From assembly GCA_963759235.1 (NCBI GenBank), contig CAVWYO010000005.1, forward strand, positions 620,001 through 684,000: a stretch of DNA of 64,000 nt, read 5' to 3'. Under the pieces are notes generated by a model. The model did no database searches. It saw nothing but the letters and a program-made list of their open reading frames with translations, and was not told the origin of the DNA. This document shows, in pieces, positions 17,457 through 26,019 of this stretch; within the stretch, counting starts at the first letter, position 1; each line of letters begins with the position of its first letter. This DNA comes from Bauldia sp963759235 (GTDB lineage: Bacteria > Pseudomonadota > Alphaproteobacteria > Rhizobiales > Kaistiaceae). Both the position numbers and the translations under genes were made by a program.

Positions 17457-18086
17457 CTATAACCAGGTGAACGGCCGCCACGGCGGCGCAATGGCAAACA
17501 TCAGTTGCACCACCACGATGAAGCCGATGCTCAAGCGAACGTCGATGACGCATAGGGCGGCACCAATCGCGTAGAGCGACTGGCCGACGACAATGCGCCG
17601 CCTGAGGGCGTAGTAGAAATGGTCAGGGACGTCATCCTTCAGCAGCTTGTTGCTGCGGGCGTAGTACCAGCCTCCCATGATGAACAGCCCGATCAGAACA
17701 AGGTTCAGCCAATAAACGACCAGCGCGATCCGGTAGGTGATGAATTCCGACAGGAGTGCCGTCGAGAACGGAATGAGCGTGATCGCCATCAGGAAGGCCA
17801 GCGTGATCCACGTGTAGTGACGGTCGCTCCGCCCGAGCAATTGTGCGGTGGTCTCCTGCCCGACCCAAAATATGGCGAGCGTCAGAAAGCTCATCAGGTA
17901 GGTGAGCAGTCGCGGCTCCAAAGCGACGAGGGCGCGCCACAGGTCGCCTTCCGAATGGATGGTCTCGGCAGCGGGCACGGCCAGGTCGAGCACCAGAAGC
18001 GTCATGACGATGGCGAACACGCCGTCGCAGAGGCCCGCCAAACGGTGCAGGCTTTGGCCGGCGATCTGATTGTAGAACGTCGTCAC
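17457..18086 (-). CDS. TMEM175 / DUF1211 family membrane protein, likely potassium channel
   Basis: The 209-residue product shows the family signature near the start: RLAGLCDGVFAIVMTLLVL, followed by about five more membrane segments (LTYLMSFLTLAIFWV, WITLAFLMAITLIPF, VVYWLNLVLIGLFI and two near the C-terminus). Bacterial TMEM175 proteins form potassium-permeable channels; the FxxxT/S filter residue region is present in the first helix. That activity is known for characterised homologues and is inferred here. The gene sits between pyrG and the displaced pyrG end together with the hypothetical gene downstream. Confidence 0.85.
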   Translation of the reverse strand: MTTFYNQIAGQSLHRLAGLCDGVFAIVMTLLVLDLAVPAAETIHSEGDLWRALVALEPRLLTYLMSFLTLAIFWVGQETTAQLLGRSDRHYTWITLAFLMAITLIPFSTALLSEFITYRIALVVYWLNLVLIGLFIMGGWYYARSNKLLKDDVPDHFYYALRRRIVVGQSLYAIGAALCVIDVRLSIGFIVVVQLMFAIAPPWRPFTWL

Positions 18087-18110
18087 TGTAGTGGCCCTCC
18101 GGCATCAGAC

Positions 18111-19742
18111 CTAAACCAGCCTGGATTGCGTTACCGCGGCCTCGATGAACGAGGCAAACAGCGGGTGCGGGGCGAAGGGCCGCGACTTCAGCTCGGGGTG
18201 ATACTGGACGCCGATGAACCACGGATGGTCGACATATTCGACCGTTTCCGGCAGCACGCCGTCGGGGGACAGCCCGGCAAAGCGCAGACCGTGCTGCTCA
18301 AGCCTTCCCCGGTAGTTGATGTTGATCTCGTAGCGATGGCGGTGGCGCTCGGAAATCTCGCCCATGCCGTAAATGCCGGCGATCTTGCTGCCCCTTTCGA
18401 GGATTGCGGGGTAGGCGCCGAGACGCATGGTGCCGCCGAGATCGCTTTCCCCACTACGCTGCTCGAGCGCGTTGCCGCGCACCCATTCGGTCATCAGCCC
18501 GACGATCGGCTCCGGCGTCGGTCCGAACTCGGTCGAGCTCGCCTCACTGATCCCCGCCACGTTGCGCGCCGCTTCGATCATGGCGAGCTGCATGCCGAAA
18601 CAGATGCCGAAAAACGGCAGTTTCCGCTCCCGGGCGAAGCCCGCCGCCGAAATCATCCCCTCCGAGCCGCGCTTGCCGAAGCCGCCGGGGACGAGGATGC
18701 CGTCGACCGCGTCGAGCCGCTGCAGCATCTTGCCGTCCTGCTCGAGGATTTCCGATTCGATCCAGTCGATGTTGACTTTGACCGTGTTGGCGATGCCGCC
18801 GTGGTGGAGGGCCTGGACTAGGGATTTGTAGGCATCCTTCAGTCCGGTGTACTTGCCGACGACGGCGATGGTGACCTCGCCCTCGTGCTCGCGGATCGCC
18901 CGGCCGATGTCGTGCCAGCGGGTCAGATCGGGCATCGGCGCGTCGGCGATGCCGAAGGCGGCGAGTACCTCGTCGTCGAGGCCCTCAGAGTGATAGGCAA
19001 TCGGCACGTCGTAGATGTTTGCTACGTCAAGCGCCTGAATCACCGCGCTCGGCCGCACGTTGCAGAACAGCGACAGCTTGCGCCGCTCGTCAGTCGGGAT
19101 CGGCCGATCGGCGCGGACAAGCAGGAGGTCCGGCTGGATGCCGATCTCGCGCAGTTCGCGCACGGAGTGCTGGGTCGGCTTGGTCTTCAGTTCGCCGGCC
19201 GAGGCGATCCACGGCATCAGGGTCAGGTGGATGTAGACCGCGTGCCTCGCCGGCAGATCGTTGCCAAGCTGGCGGATCGCCTCGAAGAACGGCAGTCCTT
19301 CGATGTCGCCCACGGTGCCGCCGATCTCGCAGAGCACGAAGTCGTAGTCCTCGTTGCCGTCGAGGATGAACTGCTTGATGGCGTCGGTGACGTGGGGGAT
19401 GACCTGCACGGTGGCGCCGAGATAGTCGCCGTGACGCTCCTTGGTGATGATCTCCTGATAGATGCGACCGGTGGTGACGTTGTCCTGCCGGTTGGCCGAG
19501 CGGCCGGTGAACCGCTCGTAGTGGCCGAGGTCGAGGTCGGTTTCGGCCCCGTCGTCGGTGACGAACACCTCGCCGTGCTGATAGGGGCTCATCGTCCCCG
19601 GATCGACGTTGAGATAGGGGTCGAGCTTCCTCGGCCGGACCTTGTAGCCGCGCGCCTGGAGGAGCGCCGCCAGAGCCGCCGAAGCAATACCTTTGCCGAG
19701 GGAGGAAACCACGCCGCCGGTGATGAAGACGTACCGCGCCAT
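18111..19742 (-). CDS. pyrG: CTP synthase
   Basis: PyrG makes CTP from UTP with ATP and glutamine in the cytoplasm. The 543-residue length is normal. The N-terminal synthase domain begins MARYVFITGGVVSSLGKG with the nucleotide-binding loop, followed by DPYLNVDPGTMSP. The C-terminal glutaminase domain has its nucleophile at Cys381 (FFGICFGMQLA) and the catalytic His and Glu in VQYHPE near the end. The last 116 bp have a divergent second copy 1.3 kb downstream. secG and tpiA lie upstream on the same strand, the normal alphaproteobacterial order. Confidence 0.97.
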   Translation of the reverse strand: MARYVFITGGVVSSLGKGIASAALAALLQARGYKVRPRKLDPYLNVDPGTMSPYQHGEVFVTDDGAETDLDLGHYERFTGRSANRQDNVTTGRIYQEIITKERHGDYLGATVQVIPHVTDAIKQFILDGNEDYDFVLCEIGGTVGDIEGLPFFEAIRQLGNDLPARHAVYIHLTLMPWIASAGELKTKPTQHSVRELREIGIQPDLLLVRADRPIPTDERRKLSLFCNVRPSAVIQALDVANIYDVPIAYHSEGLDDEVLAAFGIADAPMPDLTRWHDIGRAIREHEGEVTIAVVGKYTGLKDAYKSLVQALHHGGIANTVKVNIDWIESEILEQDGKMLQRLDAVDGILVPGGFGKRGSEGMISAAGFARERKLPFFGICFGMQLAMIEAARNVAGISEASSTEFGPTPEPIVGLMTEWVRGNALEQRSGESDLGGTMRLGAYPAILERGSKIAGIYGMGEISERHRHRYEININYRGRLEQHGLRFAGLSPDGVLPETVEYVDHPWFIGVQYHPELKSRPFAPHPLFASFIEAAVTQSRLV

Positions 19743-19905
19743 GGGCCTACATACTATCTCGCCGGAGATCGATTCGGGGAGTCGAAAAATCGGTCCCTAG
19801 ATAAGAGCCCAATCGCCCGCCCGCAAACGGGCAGGTTTGCCGGCGCGATGCCATATTCGGCCGGGTGGCCGGCGGGCAACGCCGCGGCGGCGTTCCGCGG
19901 GCGGG

Positions 19906-20394
19906 CTATTGCGAGGTCGGCACCTGCGGTGTCGCGGGCGCGCCGTCGGTCGATTGCGGTTGTCCGGTCGTCGAATCCGGCTGGCCGGTCGGGACCGGTG
20001 TGATCTTCTGCAGTTCGTCGAGGATGCCCGGCCCGTTGGTCGCCGTCCCGGCTCCGTCTGCGCCACCGGCCGCGGCCGTGCCGCTGGTGTCCGCTGCCGG
20101 CGCGCCGGCGGCGTTGTCGGTGCTGATCGGCGCCGGCGTCGTCTGCACGTTGTCGAGGATTGCGGCGGGATTCTCCTGGAACCGCGACAGCACCGTGAGA
20201 GCGATCGAGGTGGCGAAGAATGCCGCCGCCAGGATCGCCGTGGTCCGCGTCAGCACATTGGTCTGGCCGCGGGTCGACAGGAAGTTGCCGCCGCCGCCGA
20301 TACCGAGCGCGCCGCCCTCCGACCGTTGCATCAGAACCACTGCGATGAGCGCCACGATCACCATCAGGTGAATGACGATGATTACGGTTTCCAT
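19906..20394 (-). CDS. secG: protein translocase subunit SecG
   Basis: SecG is the small membrane subunit of the SecYEG preprotein channel. The product begins METVIIVIHLMVIVALIAVV (first membrane helix), then VLMQRSEGGALGIGGGG with the conserved loop, then AILAAAFFATSIALTVLS (second helix). A C-terminal tail of about 80 residues rich in Ala, Thr, Pro and Gly follows, which makes it longer (162 residues) than the E. coli protein of about 110. Such low-complexity tails are common in alphaproteobacterial SecG. It lies between tpiA and pyrG on the same strand. Confidence 0.93.
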   Translation of the reverse strand: METVIIVIHLMVIVALIAVVLMQRSEGGALGIGGGGNFLSTRGQTNVLTRTTAILAAAFFATSIALTVLSRFQENPAAILDNVQTTPAPISTDNAAGAPAADTSGTAAAGGADGAGTATNGPGILDELQKITPVPTGQPDSTTGQPQSTDGAPATPQVPTSQ

Positions 20395-20465
20395 GGATCA
20401 AGCTGTCCTTGAGGTCCGCGCCTTTTACACGATCGCGTTCGGCGTTGCCAAGTAATGCTCTTTGT

Positions 20466-21212
20466 TCAGCCGGCGGCAGCCACGATACGCAGGAAATCGG
20501 CAGCTTTGAGGCTTGCGCCACCGACCAGTGCACCGTCGACGTCCGCCAGCGGCAGGATCTCGCCGGCGTTGTCCGGCTTGACCGAGCCCCCGTAGAGGAC
20601 GCGCAGTCTCACTGCCTCCTGTCCGAAACGGGCGACGAGTTCGGCCCGTATATGGGCATGGGCCGCCTGGATGTCATCGTTGGACGGCGTGAGCCCGGTT
20701 CCGATCGCCCAGACCGGTTCGTAGGCGAGCACCAGCTTCTCAGGCGTCGAGCCGTCCGGGACCGATCCCGCCAACTGACGATCGAGAACGGCAAAGGTCT
20801 CCCCTCGCCGCCGTTCAGCCTCCGTCTCGCCGATGCACAGAATGACCGACAGCCCGGCGCGCCATCCGGCCTCCGCCTTGGCACGAACCAGGGCATCCGT
20901 CTCGCCGTGGTCGGCCCGGCGTTCCGAATGCCCAACGATGACAAGCTTTCCGCCGGCATCGGCGATCATTTCAGCCGAAATGTCACCGGTATGCGCCCCC
21001 TTCTCGGCGGTGTGGCAATCCTGTCCGCCGATCAACAGCGGCGAGCCGGCGGCGCGCCCCACGGCGGCCGCGATGAGCGTCGCCGGGGGACAGATCGCCA
21101 CGTCGCATGTCGCTTCCCCGATCCCGGCCTTGACCGCGTCGATCTCGACCAGACTCGCCTTCAGTCCGTTCATCTTCCAATTGCCTGCGACCAGCGGCCT
21201 TGCAGCGGTCAT
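20466..21212 (-). CDS. tpiA: triosephosphate isomerase
   Basis: TpiA interconverts dihydroxyacetone phosphate and glyceraldehyde 3-phosphate in glycolysis and gluconeogenesis. The 248-residue product has all catalytic elements: the lysine in GNWKMNG, the histidine in VIVGHSERR, the glutamate in LAYEPVWAIGTG, and the phosphate-binding LYGGSVKPDN and ADVDGALVGGASLK. It is divergent from the ppiD-like gene and heads the tpiA-secG-pyrG run. Confidence 0.97.
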   Translation of the reverse strand: MTAARPLVAGNWKMNGLKASLVEIDAVKAGIGEATCDVAICPPATLIAAAVGRAAGSPLLIGGQDCHTAEKGAHTGDISAEMIADAGGKLVIVGHSERRADHGETDALVRAKAEAGWRAGLSVILCIGETEAERRRGETFAVLDRQLAGSVPDGSTPEKLVLAYEPVWAIGTGLTPSNDDIQAAHAHIRAELVARFGQEAVRLRVLYGGSVKPDNAGEILPLADVDGALVGGASLKAADFLRIVAAAG

Positions 21213-21280
21213 CCGTGCGCTCCTCTTCGGGATGCGGGGAGCGGTATCAAAAACCGGCGGGAAATCAAAGTATTCTTGCC

Positions 21281-21309
21281 TTGCGGCAAAATGGTCCGCT
21301 GCCTATTAT
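21281..21309 (+). promoter_or_regulatory. probable housekeeping promoter of the ppiD-like gene
   Basis: TTGCGG at 21281-21286 and TATTAT at 21304-21309 are separated by 17 bp, a good sigma-70 match, 64 bp before the ATG at 21374. It lies in the divergent tpiA/ppiD interval and would also serve the trp genes downstream if they are co-transcribed. Confidence 0.5.
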
Positions 21310-21373
21310 CCGCGGCAAATCTACGGGGCGGCGCGCGGGAGTCTCGCGTGCCGCCGAATTGTAAGGAAATCAC

Positions 21374-23275
21374 ATGCTTGGAGCGCTTCGTAAAGGCGCT
21401 GGCGGATGGCTGGCCCAGCTCTTTATCGCCCTGCTCGTGGTGAGCTTTGCCATCTGGGGCGTCTCGGACATCTTCAGCGGCTTCCGGTCGGACACCATCG
21501 CCACGGTCGGCGGCACCGATATTTCCGTGCAGGAATTCGCCCGCCAGTACGAGCAGGCCAAGCGCCAGATCGCCCAGCGGCTCGGTCAGCCGCTGACGGA
21601 CCAGCAGGCGCAGCTTTTCGGCGTTCCGAGCCAAGTGCTTTCCCGCCTTGTCACGGATGCGACGCTGAACGACGAGGCCAGCTCGTTCGGACTCGGCGTC
21701 TCGGGCGAAACGCTCGCCAAGCAGATTGCCGACGATCCGACCTTCCAGGGGCCGACCGGCGCCTTCGACAGGGCCCGCTTTGTCCAGGCGCTCAACGGGA
21801 TCGGCATCACGGAGGACCAATTCGTCGAGGAGTTGCGGAAAAGCTATGTCCGTCAGCAGCTTGCTTCGGCGCTCATCGGCGCGATGAAGCTTCCCGACGC
21901 CTATATGCGGGCGTTCAACGAATATCAAAACGAGGAACGCGACATAAGCTATCTGGTCCTCCCGCCGACGCTGGTCACGGACATCACCGAGCCGAGCGAC
22001 ACCGATCTCACGGCCTTCTTCAACGAACACAAGAGCGATTGGCGGCTGCCGGAGCTGCGTTCGGTGCGGATCATGAAGATGACGCCGGAAGACCTTGCCA
22101 ATGCCAGCGAGATCACCGACGAGGACGCCAAGAAAGTCTACGACACCCAGCTTGCCGCCCGTTTCACGACACCCGAGCGCCGTCAGGTCGAGCAGATCGT
22201 GTTCAAGGATGCCGGCGATGCTAGTGCGGCCGCCGCCGCCCTCGCCGACGGGACCACATTCGACGCGTTGCTTGCCGAGCGTGGGCTGAAGCCCGCAGAC
22301 GTCGATCTCGGCCTGGTGACCCGCGACAAGCTCCTCGATCCGAAGGTGGCCGAAGCGGCATTCTCTCTGGCGCCCAACTCCGTCAGCGGGGTCGTCGACG
22401 GGCAGTTCGGCCCCGTCATCCTCAGGGTCACGACCGTCGAGCCGGAGGTCGTCAAGACCTTCGACGAGGTCAAGGACCAGATCAAGAAGGAGCTCGCCGA
22501 GGCGCGCGCCGCCCAGGAAATCTCCGATCAGTTGAATGTCATCGAGGATGCTCGGGCGGGCGGATCGACGCTGGACGAGATTGCCAAGAACTACGAGCTC
22601 AAAGTGGTGACCTATCCCGCCATCGACAGCGAGGGCAAGAACGCCGACGGCGAGCCGATTGCCGACCTTCCCGGCGGCAAGCAGTTGGTTTCGGCGGTCT
22701 TCGAAACCGATGTCGGCCTCGAAAACAATCCGCTTCCGCTGGACAAAGGCTATGTCTGGTACGAGGTGACCGCGGTCAGCGCCGAGCGCGATCGCGAGTT
22801 GGCCGAGGTGCGCGACAAGGTGGTTGCCGCCTATCAGAAGGCTGAGGTCGACAAGGAGCTGACCAAGATCGCCGACGACATACGCGACCGTCTGGCCCAC
22901 GGCGAAGCCATCGACGCGATCGCCAAGGAGCGGGGTGTCGAGGTGCAGACCGCGAAAGCGCTCAAGCGGGCGACCGCACCGAGCGGTGAGCTGACCGCGG
23001 ACGCGATCACGGCCGCTTTCGACGGCCCGAAGGGGTACGTTGCGGTCGCCCCCGGAGTGGATCAGGCCAAGATCGTGCTGGTCGCGACGGAGTTGACCAT
23101 TCCGCCTTATTTTTCCGGTGCGCCTGATTTGAGCCAGGCGGAGGAGCGGCTGACGTCCGACATCGGCAACGACCTCCTCGGCCAATACATCACCCAACTG
23201 CAGCAGCGTCTTGGCGTCGCCGTGAACCAGGTGGCCCTGCAGCAGGTGATCGGCGTCAGCCAGCCGGGAAGCTGA
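21374..23275 (+). CDS. PpiD-like membrane-anchored periplasmic foldase (SurA N-domain plus PPIase)
   Basis: The 633-residue product starts with a short cytoplasmic piece and one membrane anchor (WLAQLFIALLVVSFAIWG), then GGTDISVQEFARQYEQAKRQ, the SurA/PpiD N-terminal chaperone domain. A degenerate parvulin-type peptidyl-prolyl isomerase region lies around residues 230-370 (RQVEQIVFKDAG, VSGVVDGQFGPVILRV), followed by helical C-terminal chaperone segments. PpiD-type proteins assist folding of proteins leaving the Sec channel at the inner membrane. Only 22 bp separate it from trpE. This gene commonly sits between tpiA and trpE in Hyphomicrobiales. Confidence 0.9.
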   Translation: MLGALRKGAGGWLAQLFIALLVVSFAIWGVSDIFSGFRSDTIATVGGTDISVQEFARQYEQAKRQIAQRLGQPLTDQQAQLFGVPSQVLSRLVTDATLNDEASSFGLGVSGETLAKQIADDPTFQGPTGAFDRARFVQALNGIGITEDQFVEELRKSYVRQQLASALIGAMKLPDAYMRAFNEYQNEERDISYLVLPPTLVTDITEPSDTDLTAFFNEHKSDWRLPELRSVRIMKMTPEDLANASEITDEDAKKVYDTQLAARFTTPERRQVEQIVFKDAGDASAAAAALADGTTFDALLAERGLKPADVDLGLVTRDKLLDPKVAEAAFSLAPNSVSGVVDGQFGPVILRVTTVEPEVVKTFDEVKDQIKKELAEARAAQEISDQLNVIEDARAGGSTLDEIAKNYELKVVTYPAIDSEGKNADGEPIADLPGGKQLVSAVFETDVGLENNPLPLDKGYVWYEVTAVSAERDRELAEVRDKVVAAYQKAEVDKELTKIADDIRDRLAHGEAIDAIAKERGVEVQTAKALKRATAPSGELTADAITAAFDGPKGYVAVAPGVDQAKIVLVATELTIPPYFSGAPDLSQAEERLTSDIGNDLLGQYITQLQQRLGVAVNQVALQQVIGVSQPGS

Positions 23276-23297
23276 CCTCGGGCGGAGACGTGCGCCG

Positions 23298-24813
23298 ATG
23301 CTGGTCGAACCCGCCGAAGTCGATTTCGCGCGCGCCTATGATACCGGCAAGCCACAGGTTTGTTGGACGCGTTTGGTGGCGGACCTCGAAACGCCGGTCT
23401 CGGCAATGCTCAAGCTGTCGGCCGGCCGGGTCAACTGCTTCCTCCTGGAGTTGGTGGAAGGAGGCGCGGTTCGTGGTCGGTACTCGATCATCGGCATCGA
23501 GCCGGACCTGATCTTCCGGGCGGTCGGCGCCCGGGCCGAGGTCAACCGCGGCCCGAGGCATGCACCTGGCGACTACCGGGCGATGGCCGACCCGCCGCTG
23601 GCGGCGCTGCGCGGCTTGATCGAGGAATCGCGGATCGACCTGCCGCCTGGCCTTCCGCCGATGGCCGCTGGCATATTCGGGTATCTCGGCTACGACATGG
23701 TGCGCGAGATGGAGGAGTTGGGTTCGCCGAACCCGGATCCCCTCGGATTTCCCGATACGATTCTCCTTCGCCCGACGGTGATCGTCGTCTTCGATTCGGT
23801 TCGCGATGAAATCACCATCGTCACCCCGGTGAGAGCGGAGGCGGGCGTTACCGCCGCTCAGGCCCACGCCCGGGCGATCGACCGGCTGACGACCGTCGTC
23901 GAGGCCCTCGACACGCCGCTCGACAAATCGGTGGAGAGGCTCGACATCGATCTCGACATGCCGGTCGTCTCCAACACGCCCCGCGACCGCTATCTCGACA
24001 TGGTCCGGCGCGCCAAGGATTACATCGCCGCCGGCGACATCTTCCAGGTGGTCCTGTCGCAGCGCTTCGAGGCGCCCTTCGCCCTGCCGGCCTTCGCCCT
24101 CTATCGGGCGCTTCGACGGGTCAACCCCTCCCCCTATCTCTACTACCTCGATTTCGGCGGATTCGCCGTCGCCGGCTCGAGCCCCGAGATTCTGGTCCGC
24201 GTCCGCGATGGAGAGGTCACAATACGGCCGATCGCCGGGACCCGGCCGCGCGGCGGCAATCCGGAGGAGGACAAGGTGCTGGAGGCCGAGCTTCTTGCCG
24301 ACCCGAAGGAGCGGGCCGAGCATCTGATGCTCCTCGACCTTGGCCGCAACGACGTCGGCCGCGTCGCCAAGATCGGCACGGTGAAGGTGACCGACCAGTT
24401 CTTCCCCGAATACTACAGCCACGTCATGCACATCGTCTCCAACGTGGTGGGAAGGCTTGCCGGCGGCGAGGACGCCCTTTCGGCGCTCGCCGCCGGTTTT
24501 CCGGCCGGCACGGTTTCCGGCGCGCCGAAGGTGCGGGCGATGGAGATCATCGACGAACTGGAATTGGAGAAGCGCGGCATCTATGCCGGCTGCGTCGGCT
24601 ATTTCACCGCCAACGGCGACATGGATTCCTGTATCGTGCTGAGGACCTCGATCATCAAGGACGGCACGATGTATGTGCAGGCCGGCGCCGGCATCGTCGC
24701 CGAACTCGGTGCCGGAAAAGGAGCACGAGGAATGCGTGGCCAAGTCACGCGCCCTTTTCCGCGCGGCGGAAGAGGCGGTAAGGTTCGCCTCTGGCGTCGG
24801 CCGGGGGCAGTGA
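23298..24813 (+). CDS. trpE: anthranilate synthase component I, frameshifted near its 3' end
   Basis: TrpE converts chorismate to anthranilate with ammonia supplied by TrpG. Family motifs are clear: IKLS-type allosteric region near residues 35-45 (LKLSAGRVNCFLLE), FSPEILV-type SSPEILVRV, IRPIAGTRPRG, LLDLGRNDVGRVA and FPAGTVSGAPKVRAM. After YVQAGAGIVAE the frame leaves the family. Removing one A from the AA pair at 24703-24704 restores DSVPEKEHEECVAKS, RALFRAAEEAVRFA and a stop at 24811-24813, giving about 504 residues. Uncorrected, the frame runs to 24932 through the next gene's start. The extra base is probably a sequence error. Confidence 0.93.
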
Positions 24814-24822
24814 GATTGCAGG

Positions 24823-25404
24823 ATGAACCGGCGAGACCGTTTGCGGCGTGTCGTGATCGTCTGCACGCTCTTCTTCGGAAACTTGGCATACTACCGCGAG
24901 GGATGGCGGCATCCCAAGGGTTGGAAGGATGATCCACTTCATCCCACCGCGAATTTCTGGCGAACGGCAAACGCCAACTCCATAGATGTCTGTGTTTTGG
25001 AATGGTGCAAGCTTTTCGGGGATAAGAAGGGCACCCGCAACGCAGGTCGACACACTTGGTGGCGCGTTGTGTCCGACCCGGTCCGCTTTGAGTTTGAGCT
25101 CTTTACGGCCTTGAATTGTTCCAGGACCGACTTCGAGAATCTTCGCGTGAAGATGCGCGAGTACCGCGATAAGTTCCTCGCGCACCTCGATTCCGAGTTC
25201 ACGATGCATGTTCCAGAGCTTGGCGTAGCGGAGGCGTCAGCAAAGTTCTATCACGAATATCTTGTCGCCAACGAGGCTAGCCCTGGAGATCTGGTGGGAC
25301 TACCGGATAGTACCGAAACGCTTTCGAAAGGCTACGAAGAGAGCGAGGCGGAGGCAGCGTTGGCATACCGCTTTCTCGAAAATCAGAGTTCAGGTGAGGT
25401 ATGA
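24823..25404 (+). CDS. HEPN-like (AbiU2-type) hypothetical protein inserted in the trp operon
   Basis: The 193-residue product is mostly helical and contains MREYRDKFLAHLDSEF, where R-x5-H matches the Rx4-6H signature of HEPN domains; the surrounding RDKxLAH pattern is like the AbiU2 group of abortive-infection proteins. Another likely feature is the aromatic-rich early part (WRHPKGWKDDPLHP, FWRTANANSIDVCVLEW). Base composition is visibly less GC-rich than that of trpE and trpG. It starts 9 bp after the corrected trpE stop and its TGA overlaps the trpG ATG (ATGA), so it would be translated within the operon. HEPN proteins are often RNases; activity and any defence role here are inferred. Confidence 0.6.
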   Translation: MNRRDRLRRVVIVCTLFFGNLAYYREGWRHPKGWKDDPLHPTANFWRTANANSIDVCVLEWCKLFGDKKGTRNAGRHTWWRVVSDPVRFEFELFTALNCSRTDFENLRVKMREYRDKFLAHLDSEFTMHVPELGVAEASAKFYHEYLVANEASPGDLVGLPDSTETLSKGYEESEAEAALAYRFLENQSSGEV

Positions 25405-26009
25405 TCCTCGTCATCGATAACTACGACAGTTTCACCTACAACCTCGTCCATTTCCTTGGCGAGCTGGGGGCGACGCTGGCCGTCCGCCGCAACGACAAGA
25501 TCGGCGTCGACGAGGTGGTAGCGACGAACCCCGAGGCGATCGTCATCTCACCCGGCCCGTGCACCCCGAACGAGGCCGGCATCTGCCTCGACCTGATCGA
25601 ACGGGTCGGGTCGGAGATCCCGATCTTCGGCGTCTGCCTCGGCCACCAGGCGATCGGCCAGGCCTATGGCGGCGAGGTCGTCCGCGCGCCGACCCTTATG
25701 CACGGCAAGCTGAGCGCCATCCACCACACCGGCCGCTCGGTCTTCCGCGGCATCAACGGCGACTTCCAGGCGACCCGCTATCACTCGCTGACGATCGCGC
25801 CGGAGAGCATGCCGGAGGTCCTCGAGGTGACGGCGACCGCCGACGACGGGGTGATCATGGGGGCGATGCACAAGCGCTTCCCCGTCCACGGCGTTCAGTT
25901 CCACCCAGAGTCGATCGCCTCGGAGCATGGACACCGGGTGCTCCAGAACTTTCTCGACATCGCCGCGACGTGGAACGCCGCGCACCGCGTCGAACGGTCG
26001 GTCGCCTGA
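25401..26009 (+). CDS. trpG: anthranilate synthase component II (glutamine amidotransferase)
   Basis: TrpG hydrolyses glutamine and passes ammonia to TrpE. The 202-residue product has MILVIDNYDSFTYNLVHF at the start, VISPGPCTPNEAG, the catalytic cysteine in FGVCLGHQAIGQAYGG and the His-Glu pair in VQFHPESI. Its ATG overlaps the stop of the HEPN-like gene (ATGA), which suggests translational coupling to that gene rather than directly to trpE. trpD begins 10 bp downstream. In several relatives trpE and trpG are fused; here they are separate. Confidence 0.97.
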   Translation: MILVIDNYDSFTYNLVHFLGELGATLAVRRNDKIGVDEVVATNPEAIVISPGPCTPNEAGICLDLIERVGSEIPIFGVCLGHQAIGQAYGGEVVRAPTLMHGKLSAIHHTGRSVFRGINGDFQATRYHSLTIAPESMPEVLEVTATADDGVIMGAMHKRFPVHGVQFHPESIASEHGHRVLQNFLDIAATWNAAHRVERSVA

Positions 26010-26019
26010 CGGGGAGAGC

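Noticed and set aside
16820..18230. The repeated pyrG end as a classical att site of an integrative element
   Set aside because: The repeats are 116 bp at about 84% identity rather than a short identical core, and no integrase gene lies in the interval, so an att-site label is not justified.
19819..19832. Short hairpin GCCCG-CAAA-CGGGC after secG
   Set aside because: Only five base pairs in very GC-rich DNA and no T-tract, so it is not distinguishable from chance.
21209..23197. 662-residue open frame antisense to the ppiD-like gene
   Set aside because: It is a GC-rich shadow: the plus-strand frame has a membrane anchor, a SurA-like domain and a promoter, while the antisense product has repetitive Arg/Gly/Asp-rich sequence and no motif.
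23256..24866. 536-residue open frame antisense to trpE
   Set aside because: TrpE motifs are clear on the plus strand and the antisense frame is a codon-bias shadow.
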